Assembly (NCBI GenBank): GCA_013361685.1
Contig: JABFXP010000192.1
Span: 1 to 38,623, forward strand
Direction of reading: 5' to 3'
Source of the DNA: Catenulispora sp.
Lineage (GTDB): Bacteria; Actinomycetota; Actinomycetes; Streptomycetales; Catenulisporaceae
DNA: 38,623 bases
This document shows positions 21,214 to 30,020 of the stretch, piece after piece. Below the pieces are notes generated by a model, which saw nothing but the letters and a program-made list of their open reading frames with translations, did no database searches and was not told the origin of the DNA. Numbering within the stretch: the stretch's first letter is position 1; each line of letters starts with the position of its first letter. The position numbers were made by a program, and so were the translations under genes.

Positions 21214-24200
21214 AGGGTTCACCATCCTGGCGGTCCTGGAAGCCAACGACCGCATCTCCCGGGTGCTGGAGCACGTGGACGGCGCGATGGACCGGTTCTC
21301 CTCGGCGACCGCCCGCGCGGCGGAGACCGCGCAGGCGGCCGGGGAGCGCATCGACACTGGTCTGCTGCAGACCGCGTCGGGTGCGGACGCACTGGAGCTG
21401 GCGGCCGCGCGTACCGCGACCGCGCAGGAGAAGTTGACGGCCGCCACCACGGCTCAGGCCCAGGCCGAGACGGCGCTGCTCGATGCGCGGGCGGCGGCGG
21501 CTTCGGAGGAGGAGCTCGCTGCGGCGGCCGATGCGCTCGCCTCCGCGCAGCAGCGGGCAACAGCCTCCACCACCGAGCTCAAGGAGGCCCAGGCTGCGCT
21601 CGCCACGGCGAAGAAAGCCAAGGTCAGCGAGGCGGAGATCGCGGCCGCCGCAGACGCGGTGACTGCGGCGCAGCAACGTGCCGCCGCCGCCACGGCGGAG
21701 CTGACGGCCGCACAGGAACGGCAGGCCGCTCTCGTCGCGCCGTCCGATATCGCCGCGGCAGCAGCGGCGTTGACGGCGGCGGAGAAGGCGGCTGCGAAGG
21801 CCACGACGGAGGCGAGTGCCGCGCAGGAGCGGCAGGCCGCCGTGGAGCGCGCGCAGGCTGCGGCCAGCGGTGATGCGGCGGCGGCGACCACGACGGCGGC
21901 CGGGGCGCAGTCCCGGCTGGGGACGTCGGCGACGAGCGCCGCGGCGGGCGGTGGTCTGCTGGCCAAGTCCATGAAGTTCGCCGCGGTGGGTGTGGCCGCG
22001 GTCGGTGTGCTGTCGGTGAAGACCGCGGGTGACTTCGAGTCGATGACGCAGCACCTGGTCACTGATGCCGGGGAGTCGCAGAAGAACATCGGCATGATCC
22101 GCGCGGGGATGCTGGCGCTGGCCACCACGACCGGCACCACGACCACGCAGATGGCCCAGGGCATGTACCACATCGAGTCCGCCGGCTTCCACGGCAAGGC
22201 CGCCCTGGACGTACTGAAGGCCGCAGCGGAGGGCGCGAAAGTCGGCGGCGCCGACCTCGACGGCGTCGGCAAGACCCTGACCGGCACCATGAACTCCTAC
22301 TCGGCCGCCGGATACTCCGCGACGCAGATGATGAACATGCTGATCACTACGGTCGGCCAGGGCGACATGAAGATGAACGACCTCGCCTCGTCCCTGGGTA
22401 GCGTCGCCCCCGCAGCAGCGGCGGCCGGTATCAGCTTCGGGCAGGTCGGCGGCGCCATCGCCACGATGACCGCACAGAACATGTCCGCAGCCCGGGCCAC
22501 GATGGACCTCAACCACACGATCCAGTCCCTCGAGAACCCCACGTCGGTGCAGAGCAAAGAGATGCAGGCCATGGGCCTGTCCGCGAACGACGTGTCGAAG
22601 AACCTCGGCAAGCGTGGCCTGTCGGGAACGCTGGACATGCTGGTGTCGGCGATCGCCGCCCACAACAAGAACGGCATGGTCTTCCAGGCCACGCTGAAGA
22701 ACAGCGAGGTCGCCGCAGCAGACGCCAAAACGGCGCTCGCCGCGCTCCCGCCGTCGATTCAGGGCGTAGCAAAGGGCCTGCTCGACGGGTCGGTGACCGT
22801 TACCCAGTACAACAAGGCGATCAAGGACATGCCGCTGGCGCAGAAGGGCCTGGCCCAGCAGTTCGCCTCGCTGGTGCGGCATTCGCAGTCCTTCAACGAC
22901 TTGCTGAAGTCCGGCTCGCCGCAGGCGCAGACGTTCAACGCGGCCTTGGCGAAGATGACGGGCGGCACCGTCGGCCTGACGACGGCGCTGATGCTCACCG
23001 GGGGCAGGGCGCAGACGTTCGCCGACAATGCGCGGAAGATCTCCGAGACCGGCCGGAAGGCCGGCGACTCCGTCGACAACTGGGACAAGATCCAGGGCAC
23101 GTTCAATCAGAAGATCGACCGGGTCAAGGCGTCCGTGGAGGCCGCGGGTATCGCCATCGGCACCGCCCTGCTGCCCGCTGTGTCGCAGATCGCGAGCATC
23201 ATCGCTGCCGTGGTCGGGCCGATGGCGTCGTGGATCAGCCAGCACCAGAAGTGGGTGGGGCTCGCCCTGGCTGTGGCCGGAGCGGTCGGCGCGGTCGTCC
23301 TGGCATTGAAGGCGTGGGAGATCGTCCAAGGCGTCATGAACGGCCTGATGGCGATCTTCGCAGGTGAGGAGACCGCGATCCTCGGCCCGATCGAGCTGGT
23401 CGTCATCGCGATCGCCGCACTCGCGGTCGGTTTGATTTACGCATACACGCACTTCAAGACGTTCCACGACATCGTCAACTCGGTGATGCGCGCCGTGAAG
23501 ATCGCGGTGGTCGACACGGCGCGCGCCATGGAGACCGCGTGGCGTGCCGTGGTGATCGCGGCGCAGGCGACGGGCCGGGCCCTGCAGACGGCGTGGAACG
23601 CCGTGGTGGGTGCGGCGATGGCCGTGTGGCACGCCCTGCAGACCGCGTGGGACGCGGTGTCGTCGGTGACCATGGCCGTGTGGGGTGCGATCTCGGGGTT
23701 CTTCCAGAAGTGGTGGCCCCTCCTGCTGATGATCTTCATGCCGCCGATCGCGCTGCTGCTGGCGATCTGGAACCACTTCCACGAGGAGATCATCGGTACC
23801 GCGAAGGCCGTCTGGAATGCAGTGTCCGCCTTCCTGGCCGGCGCGTGGCACGGGATCGAGACCGTAGCCCGGGTTACCTGGGAACTGGTCAAAACCTTCG
23901 TGATCAAGCCGATGGAGGAGGCGTGGGCGGCGATCCAGCCGATCATCCACGCCGTGGAGTCGTTCCTGTCCGCTGCGTGGCACGGAATCCTGTCGGTCGT
24001 CACCACCATCTGGGACGGCATCAAGAAAGCGATCATCGACCCGCTCACCTCCGCGTGGCACACCGTCACCAGCACCGTCGACCACATCAAGTCCGCCATC
24101 AAAACCGGCCTGGATCAGGCGTGGGCGGCCGTCAGCGACATCGGCAACGAGTTCATCCAGATCGGCCAGGACATCATCAACGGCATCATCCAGGGCGTGG

Positions 24201-24628
24201 AGAACGCCGCGGGGTCGCTGTTCAGTTCCGTGGGCAGCGTCGCTCACGGCGCCCTGCACGCCGCCAAGTCGATCCTCGGCATCGGGTCACCGTCCCGCGA
24301 GTTCGCCGACCAGGTCGGCAAGTGGATCCCTCACGGCATCGCTGCGGGCGTCGACAAGTACGCCGGCGTCGCCCATCAGGCCATCGCGCGCCTGTCCGCG
24401 GGCATGCTGGGCGTGGGCGCCGCAGCCCCCTCCCTGGCGGGCGCGTTCGCGGTGGGCGGCGCGGGCTATGAGGGCGGCAGCACAGGACCCAGCGTGGTGA
24501 ACTTGCACCTGCACATGGAGGGCGCCCGCATCATGTCGGACCGGGACATGACCCAGCTCGTCGACAAGGTCGGCAGGGTCGTGGCGACGAAGCTGCTCCC
24601 GCAGGGCGGGGTGCGCCTCGCTACCTGA
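21203..24628 (+). CDS. Tape measure protein (1141 aa)
   Basis: Sets tail length. It starts with a helical leader, then an Ala/Glu/Thr-rich coiled coil (about residues 30-240). A TP901-type tape-measure core follows (MTQHLVTDAGESQKNIGMIR, GMYHIESAGFHGKAALDVLK). Hydrophobic putative transmembrane segments at about 690-760 (VGLALAVAGAVGAVVLALK, LVVIAIAALAVGLIYAY) may form the membrane channel at DNA entry. A run of Trp-containing repeats (AWRAV, AWNAV, VWHALQTAWDAV, VWNAV, AWHGI) fills about 770-960. The C-terminus has the family's GSPSREFADQVGKWIPHGI. The GTG overlaps the chaperone's second frame. It is convergent with the small leftward gene, whose stop overlaps its own. Confidence 0.9.
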   Translation: MGVEGFTILAVLEANDRISRVLEHVDGAMDRFSSATARAAETAQAAGERIDTGLLQTASGADALELAAARTATAQEKLTAATTAQAQAETALLDARAAAASEEELAAAADALASAQQRATASTTELKEAQAALATAKKAKVSEAEIAAAADAVTAAQQRAAAATAELTAAQERQAALVAPSDIAAAAAALTAAEKAAAKATTEASAAQERQAAVERAQAAASGDAAAATTTAAGAQSRLGTSATSAAAGGGLLAKSMKFAAVGVAAVGVLSVKTAGDFESMTQHLVTDAGESQKNIGMIRAGMLALATTTGTTTTQMAQGMYHIESAGFHGKAALDVLKAAAEGAKVGGADLDGVGKTLTGTMNSYSAAGYSATQMMNMLITTVGQGDMKMNDLASSLGSVAPAAAAAGISFGQVGGAIATMTAQNMSAARATMDLNHTIQSLENPTSVQSKEMQAMGLSANDVSKNLGKRGLSGTLDMLVSAIAAHNKNGMVFQATLKNSEVAAADAKTALAALPPSIQGVAKGLLDGSVTVTQYNKAIKDMPLAQKGLAQQFASLVRHSQSFNDLLKSGSPQAQTFNAALAKMTGGTVGLTTALMLTGGRAQTFADNARKISETGRKAGDSVDNWDKIQGTFNQKIDRVKASVEAAGIAIGTALLPAVSQIASIIAAVVGPMASWISQHQKWVGLALAVAGAVGAVVLALKAWEIVQGVMNGLMAIFAGEETAILGPIELVVIAIAALAVGLIYAYTHFKTFHDIVNSVMRAVKIAVVDTARAMETAWRAVVIAAQATGRALQTAWNAVVGAAMAVWHALQTAWDAVSSVTMAVWGAISGFFQKWWPLLLMIFMPPIALLLAIWNHFHEEIIGTAKAVWNAVSAFLAGAWHGIETVARVTWELVKTFVIKPMEEAWAAIQPIIHAVESFLSAAWHGILSVVTTIWDGIKKAIIDPLTSAWHTVTSTVDHIKSAIKTGLDQAWAAVSDIGNEFIQIGQDIINGIIQGVENAAGSLFSSVGSVAHGALHAAKSILGIGSPSREFADQVGKWIPHGIAAGVDKYAGVAHQAIARLSAGMLGVGAAAPSLAGAFAVGGAGYEGGSTGPSVVNLHLHMEGARIMSDRDMTQLVDKVGRVVATKLLPQGGVRLAT

Positions 24629-24983
24629 CCTCGGGGTGGACAGCGTCCCGCCAGGCGTTGAACGCGATCGCCCACGACAGGGTGCGCTCCCCGAAGGTCG
24701 CTTTCACCCGGTGCTGGAGGGTCTCGCCGGCCGGGGTGGAGAAGATCACGGTGACGGTGCCGGTCTTCTTCTTTGCGCCGAGAGCGAGCAGGCCGACGGT
24801 CAGGGCCCGGGTGACGGTGACGCGCTGACCCATCTGGTCGAGGGTCTGCACTGTCACCTCGCCGGCCGGGTGCCGCCACTTTGAGAAGCCGTGGGCGACA
24901 CACAGGTTCCCTTCCTTGTCGTAGGAGATCTTCGAGCCGTAGGGCGGGCGGGGCGGCTTCGGCGCTTCCGGTGGTGTCGTCAT
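24621..24983 (-). CDS. Leftward moron-like gene, PH-like domain protein (120 aa)
   Basis: The only leftward gene inside the tail module. After a Pro-rich leader (MTTPPEAPKPPRPPYGSK) it has strands and the signature RVTVTRALTVGLLALGAKKK followed by VTVIFSTPAGETLQHRVK, which resembles the bacterial PH-like domain seen in actinobacterial cytoplasmic proteins. It ends in a helix LSWAIAFNAWRDAV. The gene is convergent with the tape measure (8-bp overlap) and divergent from the tail hub. A -10-like GACACT lies seven bases ahead of its ATG, with no ribosome binding site, so it may be leaderless. The position, strand and domain suggest a host-derived cargo gene expressed independently of the virion genes. 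The function is unknown. Confidence 0.65.
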   Translation of the reverse strand: MTTPPEAPKPPRPPYGSKISYDKEGNLCVAHGFSKWRHPAGEVTVQTLDQMGQRVTVTRALTVGLLALGAKKKTGTVTVIFSTPAGETLQHRVKATFGERTLSWAIAFNAWRDAVHPEVR

Positions 24984-25079
24984 GGGCGGCAGTGTCGCTC
25001 ATCACCGGTCTGCACAGGCCCCGCTTCGCCGATCTCGTGCCGATCCCGTGACTCGCCGGACGTCTGTGAGAGGTGGTGA

Positions 25080-26477
25080 GTGGTGGTCGCCACCCCCAGC
25101 CTGACCCTGACCGTCACCCCGCCCGGCGGCTCACCTACCGACTACACCACCAAAATGGCCTGGTCCGGGGCGCTGCAGCAGATGACGATCACGCAGAACT
25201 TCGGGCGACAGGGCGACACCGCCACCATTCCCCTCGTCGACGAGTACGCGGGGACGACCAGCGACTTCTACGTGCCCGTCCTCAGCCGCATCAAGCTGTC
25301 CGACAACCTCGCCGGGCAGACCCTTTTCGCCGGGGTCGTGGACAAGCCGGTCCTCTCGGTGGTCGGCACCAATCTGAACGAGTGGGATCTGAACTGCACC
25401 GACTACACGTTCTACGCCGACAACGCCGTCGTCCACGGGACGTGGATCGGGCAGACCGTCGACCAGATCGTCGTGGCGCTGACCAAGCAGGCCAACTGTG
25501 GCATCGCTGCCGCCACGATCCGCAATGGCGGGTACGTCGCCCCCGGGCCGCAGCTCGCGTCGTTCGTCCTGAACTACGCCACACTGAGCGACGCCTGGCG
25601 CAGGCTCGCTCAGCTCGCCTCCCAGGTCACCCCCTATGGCTGGTACGTGGACGAGAACCTGAACCTGCACTTCTACGACACCTCCACCGCCCAAACCTCC
25701 GGCGTCACGTTCACCACGACCCCCACCACAGCCGGGGCCGGGAGCCTGACCGAGGGGCACTTCGACGCCGAGAACTTCGAGTACGAGTGGGACGGCACGA
25801 GCATCCGCAACCGGATCCTCGTGCAGGGAGCGAACCAGACCATCCCCCACGGGCCGGTCGCCACCACGAAACCCACCGACACGTGGCAGGGCAACGACTC
25901 CCAGACGGCGTGGCCGCTGCGGTACACCGTCACCGGCAGCCCCCAGCTCTACATCAACGGGGTGCAGGCGTCGGTGACGACCGTCAGCGCGGGATCGGCA
26001 GGCAGCGGCACGTGGCAGATCGTGCAGAACAGCGTCGGCTCGTGGTTCCTCGTGAACACCGTCAGCGCTCCGGCGGCGGGGACCGTCATCAAGATCTGGT
26101 ACGACTACCAGGTGCCGGTCGTGGCAGTCGCCAACGACTACGCCTCACAGACCACGTACACGGGCCCCAATGGGGGCATGTACGCCGAGTACATCAACGA
26201 CACGTCCCTGACGACGGTGCCGATGGCGCTCGCCCGGGCGCAGCGGCAGCGCACGGAGTATGCCTTCGCCGCCGAGCGGATCAACTTCACCACCACGGCC
26301 GAGTTCCTCGGCTGGGTCCGGGCCGGCCAAACCTGCCAGATCGTCAACCAGTACATCCCGGACTCAGGCAACCACTACCTACCGGGTCTGAACGACACCT
26401 TCATCGTCATCGCCAACTCCGTGTCCTTCTCGGACGGCGGCTACCGGCAGGCGCAGATCACCGCCGTCCGGATCTGA
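25080..26477 (+). CDS. Tail hub / tail-tip protein (465 aa)
   Basis: A gp27/Tal-like hub at the tail tip. It has the usual order of a small N-terminal beta domain (SLTLTVTPPGG ... MTITQNFGRQGDTATI), a hub beta-barrel with LFAGVVDKPVLSVVGTNLNE and WDLNCTDYTFYADNAVVHGT, a helical dimer/trimer part (IVVALTKQANCGIAAATIRN), and the second barrel (GWYVDENLNLHFYDTSTAQT, then FEYEWDGTSIRNRILVQGAN). The C-terminal FLGWVRAGQTCQIVNQYIPD is also typical. The GTG has GAGAGG at 25069-25074. It follows the tape measure and the leftward gene, and precedes the fibre genes, in standard order. A separate distal tail protein is not seen, so this protein may serve both jobs. Confidence 0.7.
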   Translation: MVVATPSLTLTVTPPGGSPTDYTTKMAWSGALQQMTITQNFGRQGDTATIPLVDEYAGTTSDFYVPVLSRIKLSDNLAGQTLFAGVVDKPVLSVVGTNLNEWDLNCTDYTFYADNAVVHGTWIGQTVDQIVVALTKQANCGIAAATIRNGGYVAPGPQLASFVLNYATLSDAWRRLAQLASQVTPYGWYVDENLNLHFYDTSTAQTSGVTFTTTPTTAGAGSLTEGHFDAENFEYEWDGTSIRNRILVQGANQTIPHGPVATTKPTDTWQGNDSQTAWPLRYTVTGSPQLYINGVQASVTTVSAGSAGSGTWQIVQNSVGSWFLVNTVSAPAAGTVIKIWYDYQVPVVAVANDYASQTTYTGPNGGMYAEYINDTSLTTVPMALARAQRQRTEYAFAAERINFTTTAEFLGWVRAGQTCQIVNQYIPDSGNHYLPGLNDTFIVIANSVSFSDGGYRQAQITAVRI

Positions 26478-26489
26478 GAGGAGAGGCAC

Positions 26490-26696
26490 ATGGCCGGTGT
26501 CAACAGGCCCTACAACCTCGTGGACGTACTGGGCACCCTCAATCAGCAGTCCCAGCCGCAGGCCGATGTCCTCAACGGCTTTGGGGACTTCGCCGAGACC
26601 GACGAGACGGCGACCATGTCCGACTCGGCGAAGCTGACGCACAGCGCCCCGCCAGCCTACGACGCGGGAACTTGGGGGACGTTCACATGGACCTGA
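26490..26696 (+). CDS. Small tail protein (68 aa)
   Basis: Role unknown. The 68-residue product is soluble, Asn/Gln/Asp/Thr-rich, with one helix (LVDVLGTLNQQSQPQADVLN) and an acidic FAETDETATM segment. It lacks membrane or enzymatic motifs. The ATG follows GAGAGGAGAGG. It overlaps the next gene's start by 10 bases, so translation is coupled. It is probably a small baseplate or fibre-attachment protein; short proteins between hub and fibres are frequent in siphoviruses. Confidence 0.6.
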   Translation: MAGVNRPYNLVDVLGTLNQQSQPQADVLNGFGDFAETDETATMSDSAKLTHSAPPAYDAGTWGTFTWT

Positions 26697-27232
26697 CGAA
26701 GCCTCCCGCGGGCCTGGGCATCCACGGCCGACTGTCCCTGACCGTGCTCCGCCCGGACGGCACCATCCGGGACCGGCGCGATGGCGACAACACGATGTGC
26801 ACCGCGGGGCTGACCGTCATCATGGCCAGCCTGGTGTGGTCCGGAATCCAGGACCAGGCAGCCAGCCTCGGCGTCACCACCCCCACCTACCTCACCCCCC
26901 TGTGGGGCGCGGTCGGCTCCGGCGCGGGCACACCGGCGGCCGCCGATACGGCCCTGTTCTCCGAACTCGGCCGCCAGACCGTCGGGGCCGGCGCCTCCAG
27001 CCCGGCCACGCCTTCGTTGAACGCGCAGGCCACGTGGCTGTTCTACTTCGGGCAGCCGCCCGTCACCTGGAACATCACCGAAGCGGGCGTCTTCGCCAAC
27101 GGCACCTCCACAGCGGGCAGCCCCTCCACCGCCGGTATCCTCCTCGACCACTGGGCCGTCGCCCCGAGCGTCGTCGTACCCACCACGGACACGCTCATCC
27201 TGCAGGCGTCGTTCGCCCTCGCAGGGATGTGA
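26687..27232 (+). CDS. Tail fibre-associated beta protein (181 aa)
   Basis: Likely a tail-tip or fibre-attachment protein. The pattern GRLSLTVLRPDGTIRD, then LFSELGRQTVGAGASSP, then WNITEAGVFANGTSTAGSPS and TDTLILQASFALAGM is a common phage module in which a TEAGLF-type turn precedes two antiparallel strands. Such proteins usually sit at the base of a fibre. The ATG at 26687 lies inside the preceding gene (10-base overlap), and the stop is two bases before the next start. No membrane or catalytic motif is visible. The protein could trimerise with the fibres of the 27235 gene. Confidence 0.65.
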   Translation: MDLTKPPAGLGIHGRLSLTVLRPDGTIRDRRDGDNTMCTAGLTVIMASLVWSGIQDQAASLGVTTPTYLTPLWGAVGSGAGTPAAADTALFSELGRQTVGAGASSPATPSLNAQATWLFYFGQPPVTWNITEAGVFANGTSTAGSPSTAGILLDHWAVAPSVVVPTTDTLILQASFALAGM

Positions 27233-27234
27233 CC

Positions 27235-27987
27235 GTGGCCATCTCGCCGGCCTGGCAGCCGGCCGTCGTTGGGGCACAGGGCACGGCCGGGCACGTCAAC
27301 CAGTTCCTCGTCGGTCACGAGTCGACGGTCTCCTACGGTGGGACGCTGCAGGGCTCGTCGGCTCCCGGTAGCGGCGTCTACAGCAGCACGCAGACCCAGT
27401 GGCTCTCCCAGCAGTTCGTTACCGCGGCGGCCCAGACCACGGTCGGCTATGTGCGCCTGCAGATCAGTGACGTCGGCGGTTCTCCCACGCTGGCACTGAT
27501 CCCGTCGCTGACCGTCGAGTTGTACGCCGACTCGCTGGGGCTGCCCACGGGGCCCGTACTCGCGTCGGCGACCGTCACCGGCCAGTACCTGTACTCCCAG
27601 CCGTGGTGGGCGACGATCCCGCTGGCGGCATCCGGGCTCACCGCGGGTACCCCGTACCAGATTGTGACCAGCATGGCCGGGGCCGCGGGCCACTACTACG
27701 TGTGGCAGCACTCCACGACTGCGGGCGGCAGCGGCACCTCACCCGACGGCACCACCTGGACGGCGAACAGCTTCGGGCTGATGTACCAGATCTTCGACCA
27801 GAACGGCGGCGCCAGCACGATGCCCCTGATCCTCGACGAGGACAACGGCCTGCGGGTGACTTCGTTCACCTACAACGCCAGCAACCAACTCGCCTCGATC
27901 TCCACGTACACCACGAGCAGCGCGGGCACGGTTGCCTACGCCGCCTCGCTGACCTACTCCAACGGCCTGATCACGGGGGTGGGCTGA
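27235..27987 (+). CDS. Tail fibre protein, fibre paralogue A (250 aa)
   Basis: One of three related fibre proteins. The shared N-terminal module is PAWQPAVVGAQGTAGHVNQF with LVGHES. Next comes a beta-sandwich (VGYVRLQISDVGGSPTLALI, TVELYADSLGLPTGPVLASA, IPLAASGLTAGTPYQIVTS, then HYYVWQHSTTAGGSGTSPDG). The shared C-terminal TYNASNQLASISTYTT resembles an RHS/YD-like strand pair. The sandwich looks like a carbohydrate-binding fold, so the protein probably contributes to receptor recognition. The start is GTG at 27235 with AGGG at 27223; an in-frame GTG at 27229 has worse spacing. The stop and next start share TGATG. Confidence 0.75.
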   Translation: MAISPAWQPAVVGAQGTAGHVNQFLVGHESTVSYGGTLQGSSAPGSGVYSSTQTQWLSQQFVTAAAQTTVGYVRLQISDVGGSPTLALIPSLTVELYADSLGLPTGPVLASATVTGQYLYSQPWWATIPLAASGLTAGTPYQIVTSMAGAAGHYYVWQHSTTAGGSGTSPDGTTWTANSFGLMYQIFDQNGGASTMPLILDEDNGLRVTSFTYNASNQLASISTYTTSSAGTVAYAASLTYSNGLITGVG

Positions 27988-30020
27988 TGCCGTACCTGGT
28001 TGGCTATGTGACGCCGCAGGACTATGGGGCCGCCGGCGATGGCGTCACGGACGACACGGCCGCGTTCCAGTCGGCGCTCACCGCAATCAGCAACGCGGGC
28101 GGCGGGGTGCTGATGGTCCCCCCGGGTCTCAGTTACCGCCTGAACGGCACGGTCCACGTCGGCTCGAACACCACCATCAACGCCTACGGCGCCACCATGT
28201 TCGCGGGCGCCGGCGCGGGTCAGCCGCTGCTCGACAACTACCTCGGCCAGACCTCGCCCACGGTCTACAACGGCAATGGGAACATCACGATCCTCGGCGG
28301 GATCTGGGACGCCCGCGGGCAGACCTACCCGACCGACAGTGCTGACACGATTTTCTTCGGTCACGCCTCGTACATCACCTGCCGGGACCTCACCATCCGG
28401 AACACCCGCGGATACCACGGGATCGAGGTCAACGCGATCAACCACGCCCTGGTCGCTGGCTGCCGCTTCGAGGGCTACAGCACCGCCGGCCACACCTCCG
28501 ACGGTGAGGCCATCCAGGTTGATGTGGCGATCGCCGGGGCCGGGCTGCCCGCGAACGATGGCACGGAGTGCGCCGACATCACCGTGGACGACTGCTACGC
28601 CGGGCCGGCGGGCGACGGCTCGGGCCTGGGCTCCTACGGCTCCCTCATCGGCGGCCATAGCGCGCAGGGCAACAACTCCTACCAGGGCATCCGCGTTTTC
28701 AACAGCACCGCGGACACCTGTTTGTACTTCGGGATCCACGCCTACAACTGGGCCAAGTGCGAGATCACCGGCTGCACAATCATCAACTCGGGCGACGCCG
28801 GGATCTTCATCGACACGCAGAACACGGGCGGCTACCAGCCGGACTCGATCAGTGTCACCGGCAACAGCGTCACGGGCGCCACCAACTACGGCGTCTTCAT
28901 CAACGGCAGCGGCGCGTTCGCCAGCAACTACGTCGCGGACATCTCCATCACCGGCAACACCATCCGCAACATCACGTCGGGCACGGGCCTCGCCGGGATC
29001 TACGTCCTGTATGCCACGGGCGCAACGGTGTCCGGGAACACGATCTACAACTGCACCACTGACGGCATCCTGTGCAGCAACGACACCTTCCTGACGGTGG
29101 AGTCCAACACTGTCCACACGTGCTCGACTGGGGTGTCGGTCAGCGGCTGCACGCAGGTGCAGATCAACGGCAACGACCTGCAGACGGGCAGCTCGAACGG
29201 CGTGTTCCTCGGACAGACTGCGGGCCTCGTTAATACGAGCGACGTGATCGTCAGCGGCAACACGATCGAGAACTACACTAACGCCCAGGTTCGGGGCGGC
29301 ACGTCCGCGACCGACGTGCTGGTCGTCGGGAACAAGCTGACCAAGGGCGTCAACGGCCAGTTCGGCGTGGAGCTGGTCAACACCAATACGGGCTGGGCGG
29401 TCTACGACAACTACCTCGACGGCTCGTGGACGCTGGCCAACGCCCTGAACGGCATCAACAACACCAACAAGCCCACCGTTTGGCCGGACGGCCGCTACGG
29501 GATCCGGGGCTCCAACACGTGGGGCACGCAGCTCGACCCGCGCCTCACCACGGCCACCGTCGCGAACACTGCCACCGAGACCGTGATCGGGACGTTCACG
29601 ATCCCGGCGAATGACGCGCAGGCCGGCGGGGTCTACCGGGCCACCATGTACGGCACCGCCAGCAGCACCGGCACCCCCACGATCACGTTCAAGGTCCGTT
29701 TGGGGGGCGTCAGCGGGCAGATCCTCGCGTCGTTCCCCGCGGTCACCACGGCATCCGGTGTGGCCTCCGGCGGGTGGCTGGTCGAGACCCGGCTGCTGTG
29801 CATTGTCAACGGCGCCGCCGCGACCTGGTCGGCGAGTTCTGCCCTGAACCAGCAGATCGCCAGCCTCACCGCCGGCACCAGCTCGGTCGCGCTCACGAAC
29901 GGCACCGTCACCGTCGACTCCACCATCAACGAGGCCCTCGTCGTCACCGCGACCTGGTCCGCCGCATCAGCCTCCAACACCGCCAGCAGCACGGCTGGCC
30001 TGCTGTACCGGGACTACTGA
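27987..30020 (+). CDS. Tailspike, right-handed beta-helix (pectate-lyase-like, 677 aa)
   Basis: A receptor-binding or polysaccharide-degrading tailspike. The N-terminal DYGAAGDGVTDDTAAF (about residues 12-27) is the hallmark of the Pectate_lyase_3 superfamily. It is followed by many parallel beta-helix coils with Asn/Gly ladders (ISVTGNSVTGATNYGVFING, ISITGNTIRNITSG, VSGNTIYNCTTDGI, VSGCTQVQINGNDL, VSGNTIENYTN), over roughly residues 10-510. A C-terminal beta domain (about 530-677, FTIPANDAQAGGVYRATMYG ...) likely trimerises or binds sugar. The start overlaps the previous stop (TGATG). Catalytic residues cannot be assigned by eye; a role against host exopolysaccharide or teichoic acid is inference. 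Confidence 0.85.
   Translation: MPYLVGYVTPQDYGAAGDGVTDDTAAFQSALTAISNAGGGVLMVPPGLSYRLNGTVHVGSNTTINAYGATMFAGAGAGQPLLDNYLGQTSPTVYNGNGNITILGGIWDARGQTYPTDSADTIFFGHASYITCRDLTIRNTRGYHGIEVNAINHALVAGCRFEGYSTAGHTSDGEAIQVDVAIAGAGLPANDGTECADITVDDCYAGPAGDGSGLGSYGSLIGGHSAQGNNSYQGIRVFNSTADTCLYFGIHAYNWAKCEITGCTIINSGDAGIFIDTQNTGGYQPDSISVTGNSVTGATNYGVFINGSGAFASNYVADISITGNTIRNITSGTGLAGIYVLYATGATVSGNTIYNCTTDGILCSNDTFLTVESNTVHTCSTGVSVSGCTQVQINGNDLQTGSSNGVFLGQTAGLVNTSDVIVSGNTIENYTNAQVRGGTSATDVLVVGNKLTKGVNGQFGVELVNTNTGWAVYDNYLDGSWTLANALNGINNTNKPTVWPDGRYGIRGSNTWGTQLDPRLTTATVANTATETVIGTFTIPANDAQAGGVYRATMYGTASSTGTPTITFKVRLGGVSGQILASFPAVTTASGVASGGWLVETRLLCIVNGAAATWSASSALNQQIASLTAGTSSVALTNGTVTVDSTINEALVVTATWSAASASNTASSTAGLLYRDY

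Noticed and set aside
21152-24259. Very long leftward open frame opposite the tape measure
   Set aside because: It is a GC-skew shadow rich in Arg/His/Asp with no family pattern; the rightward frame has clear tape-measure motifs.
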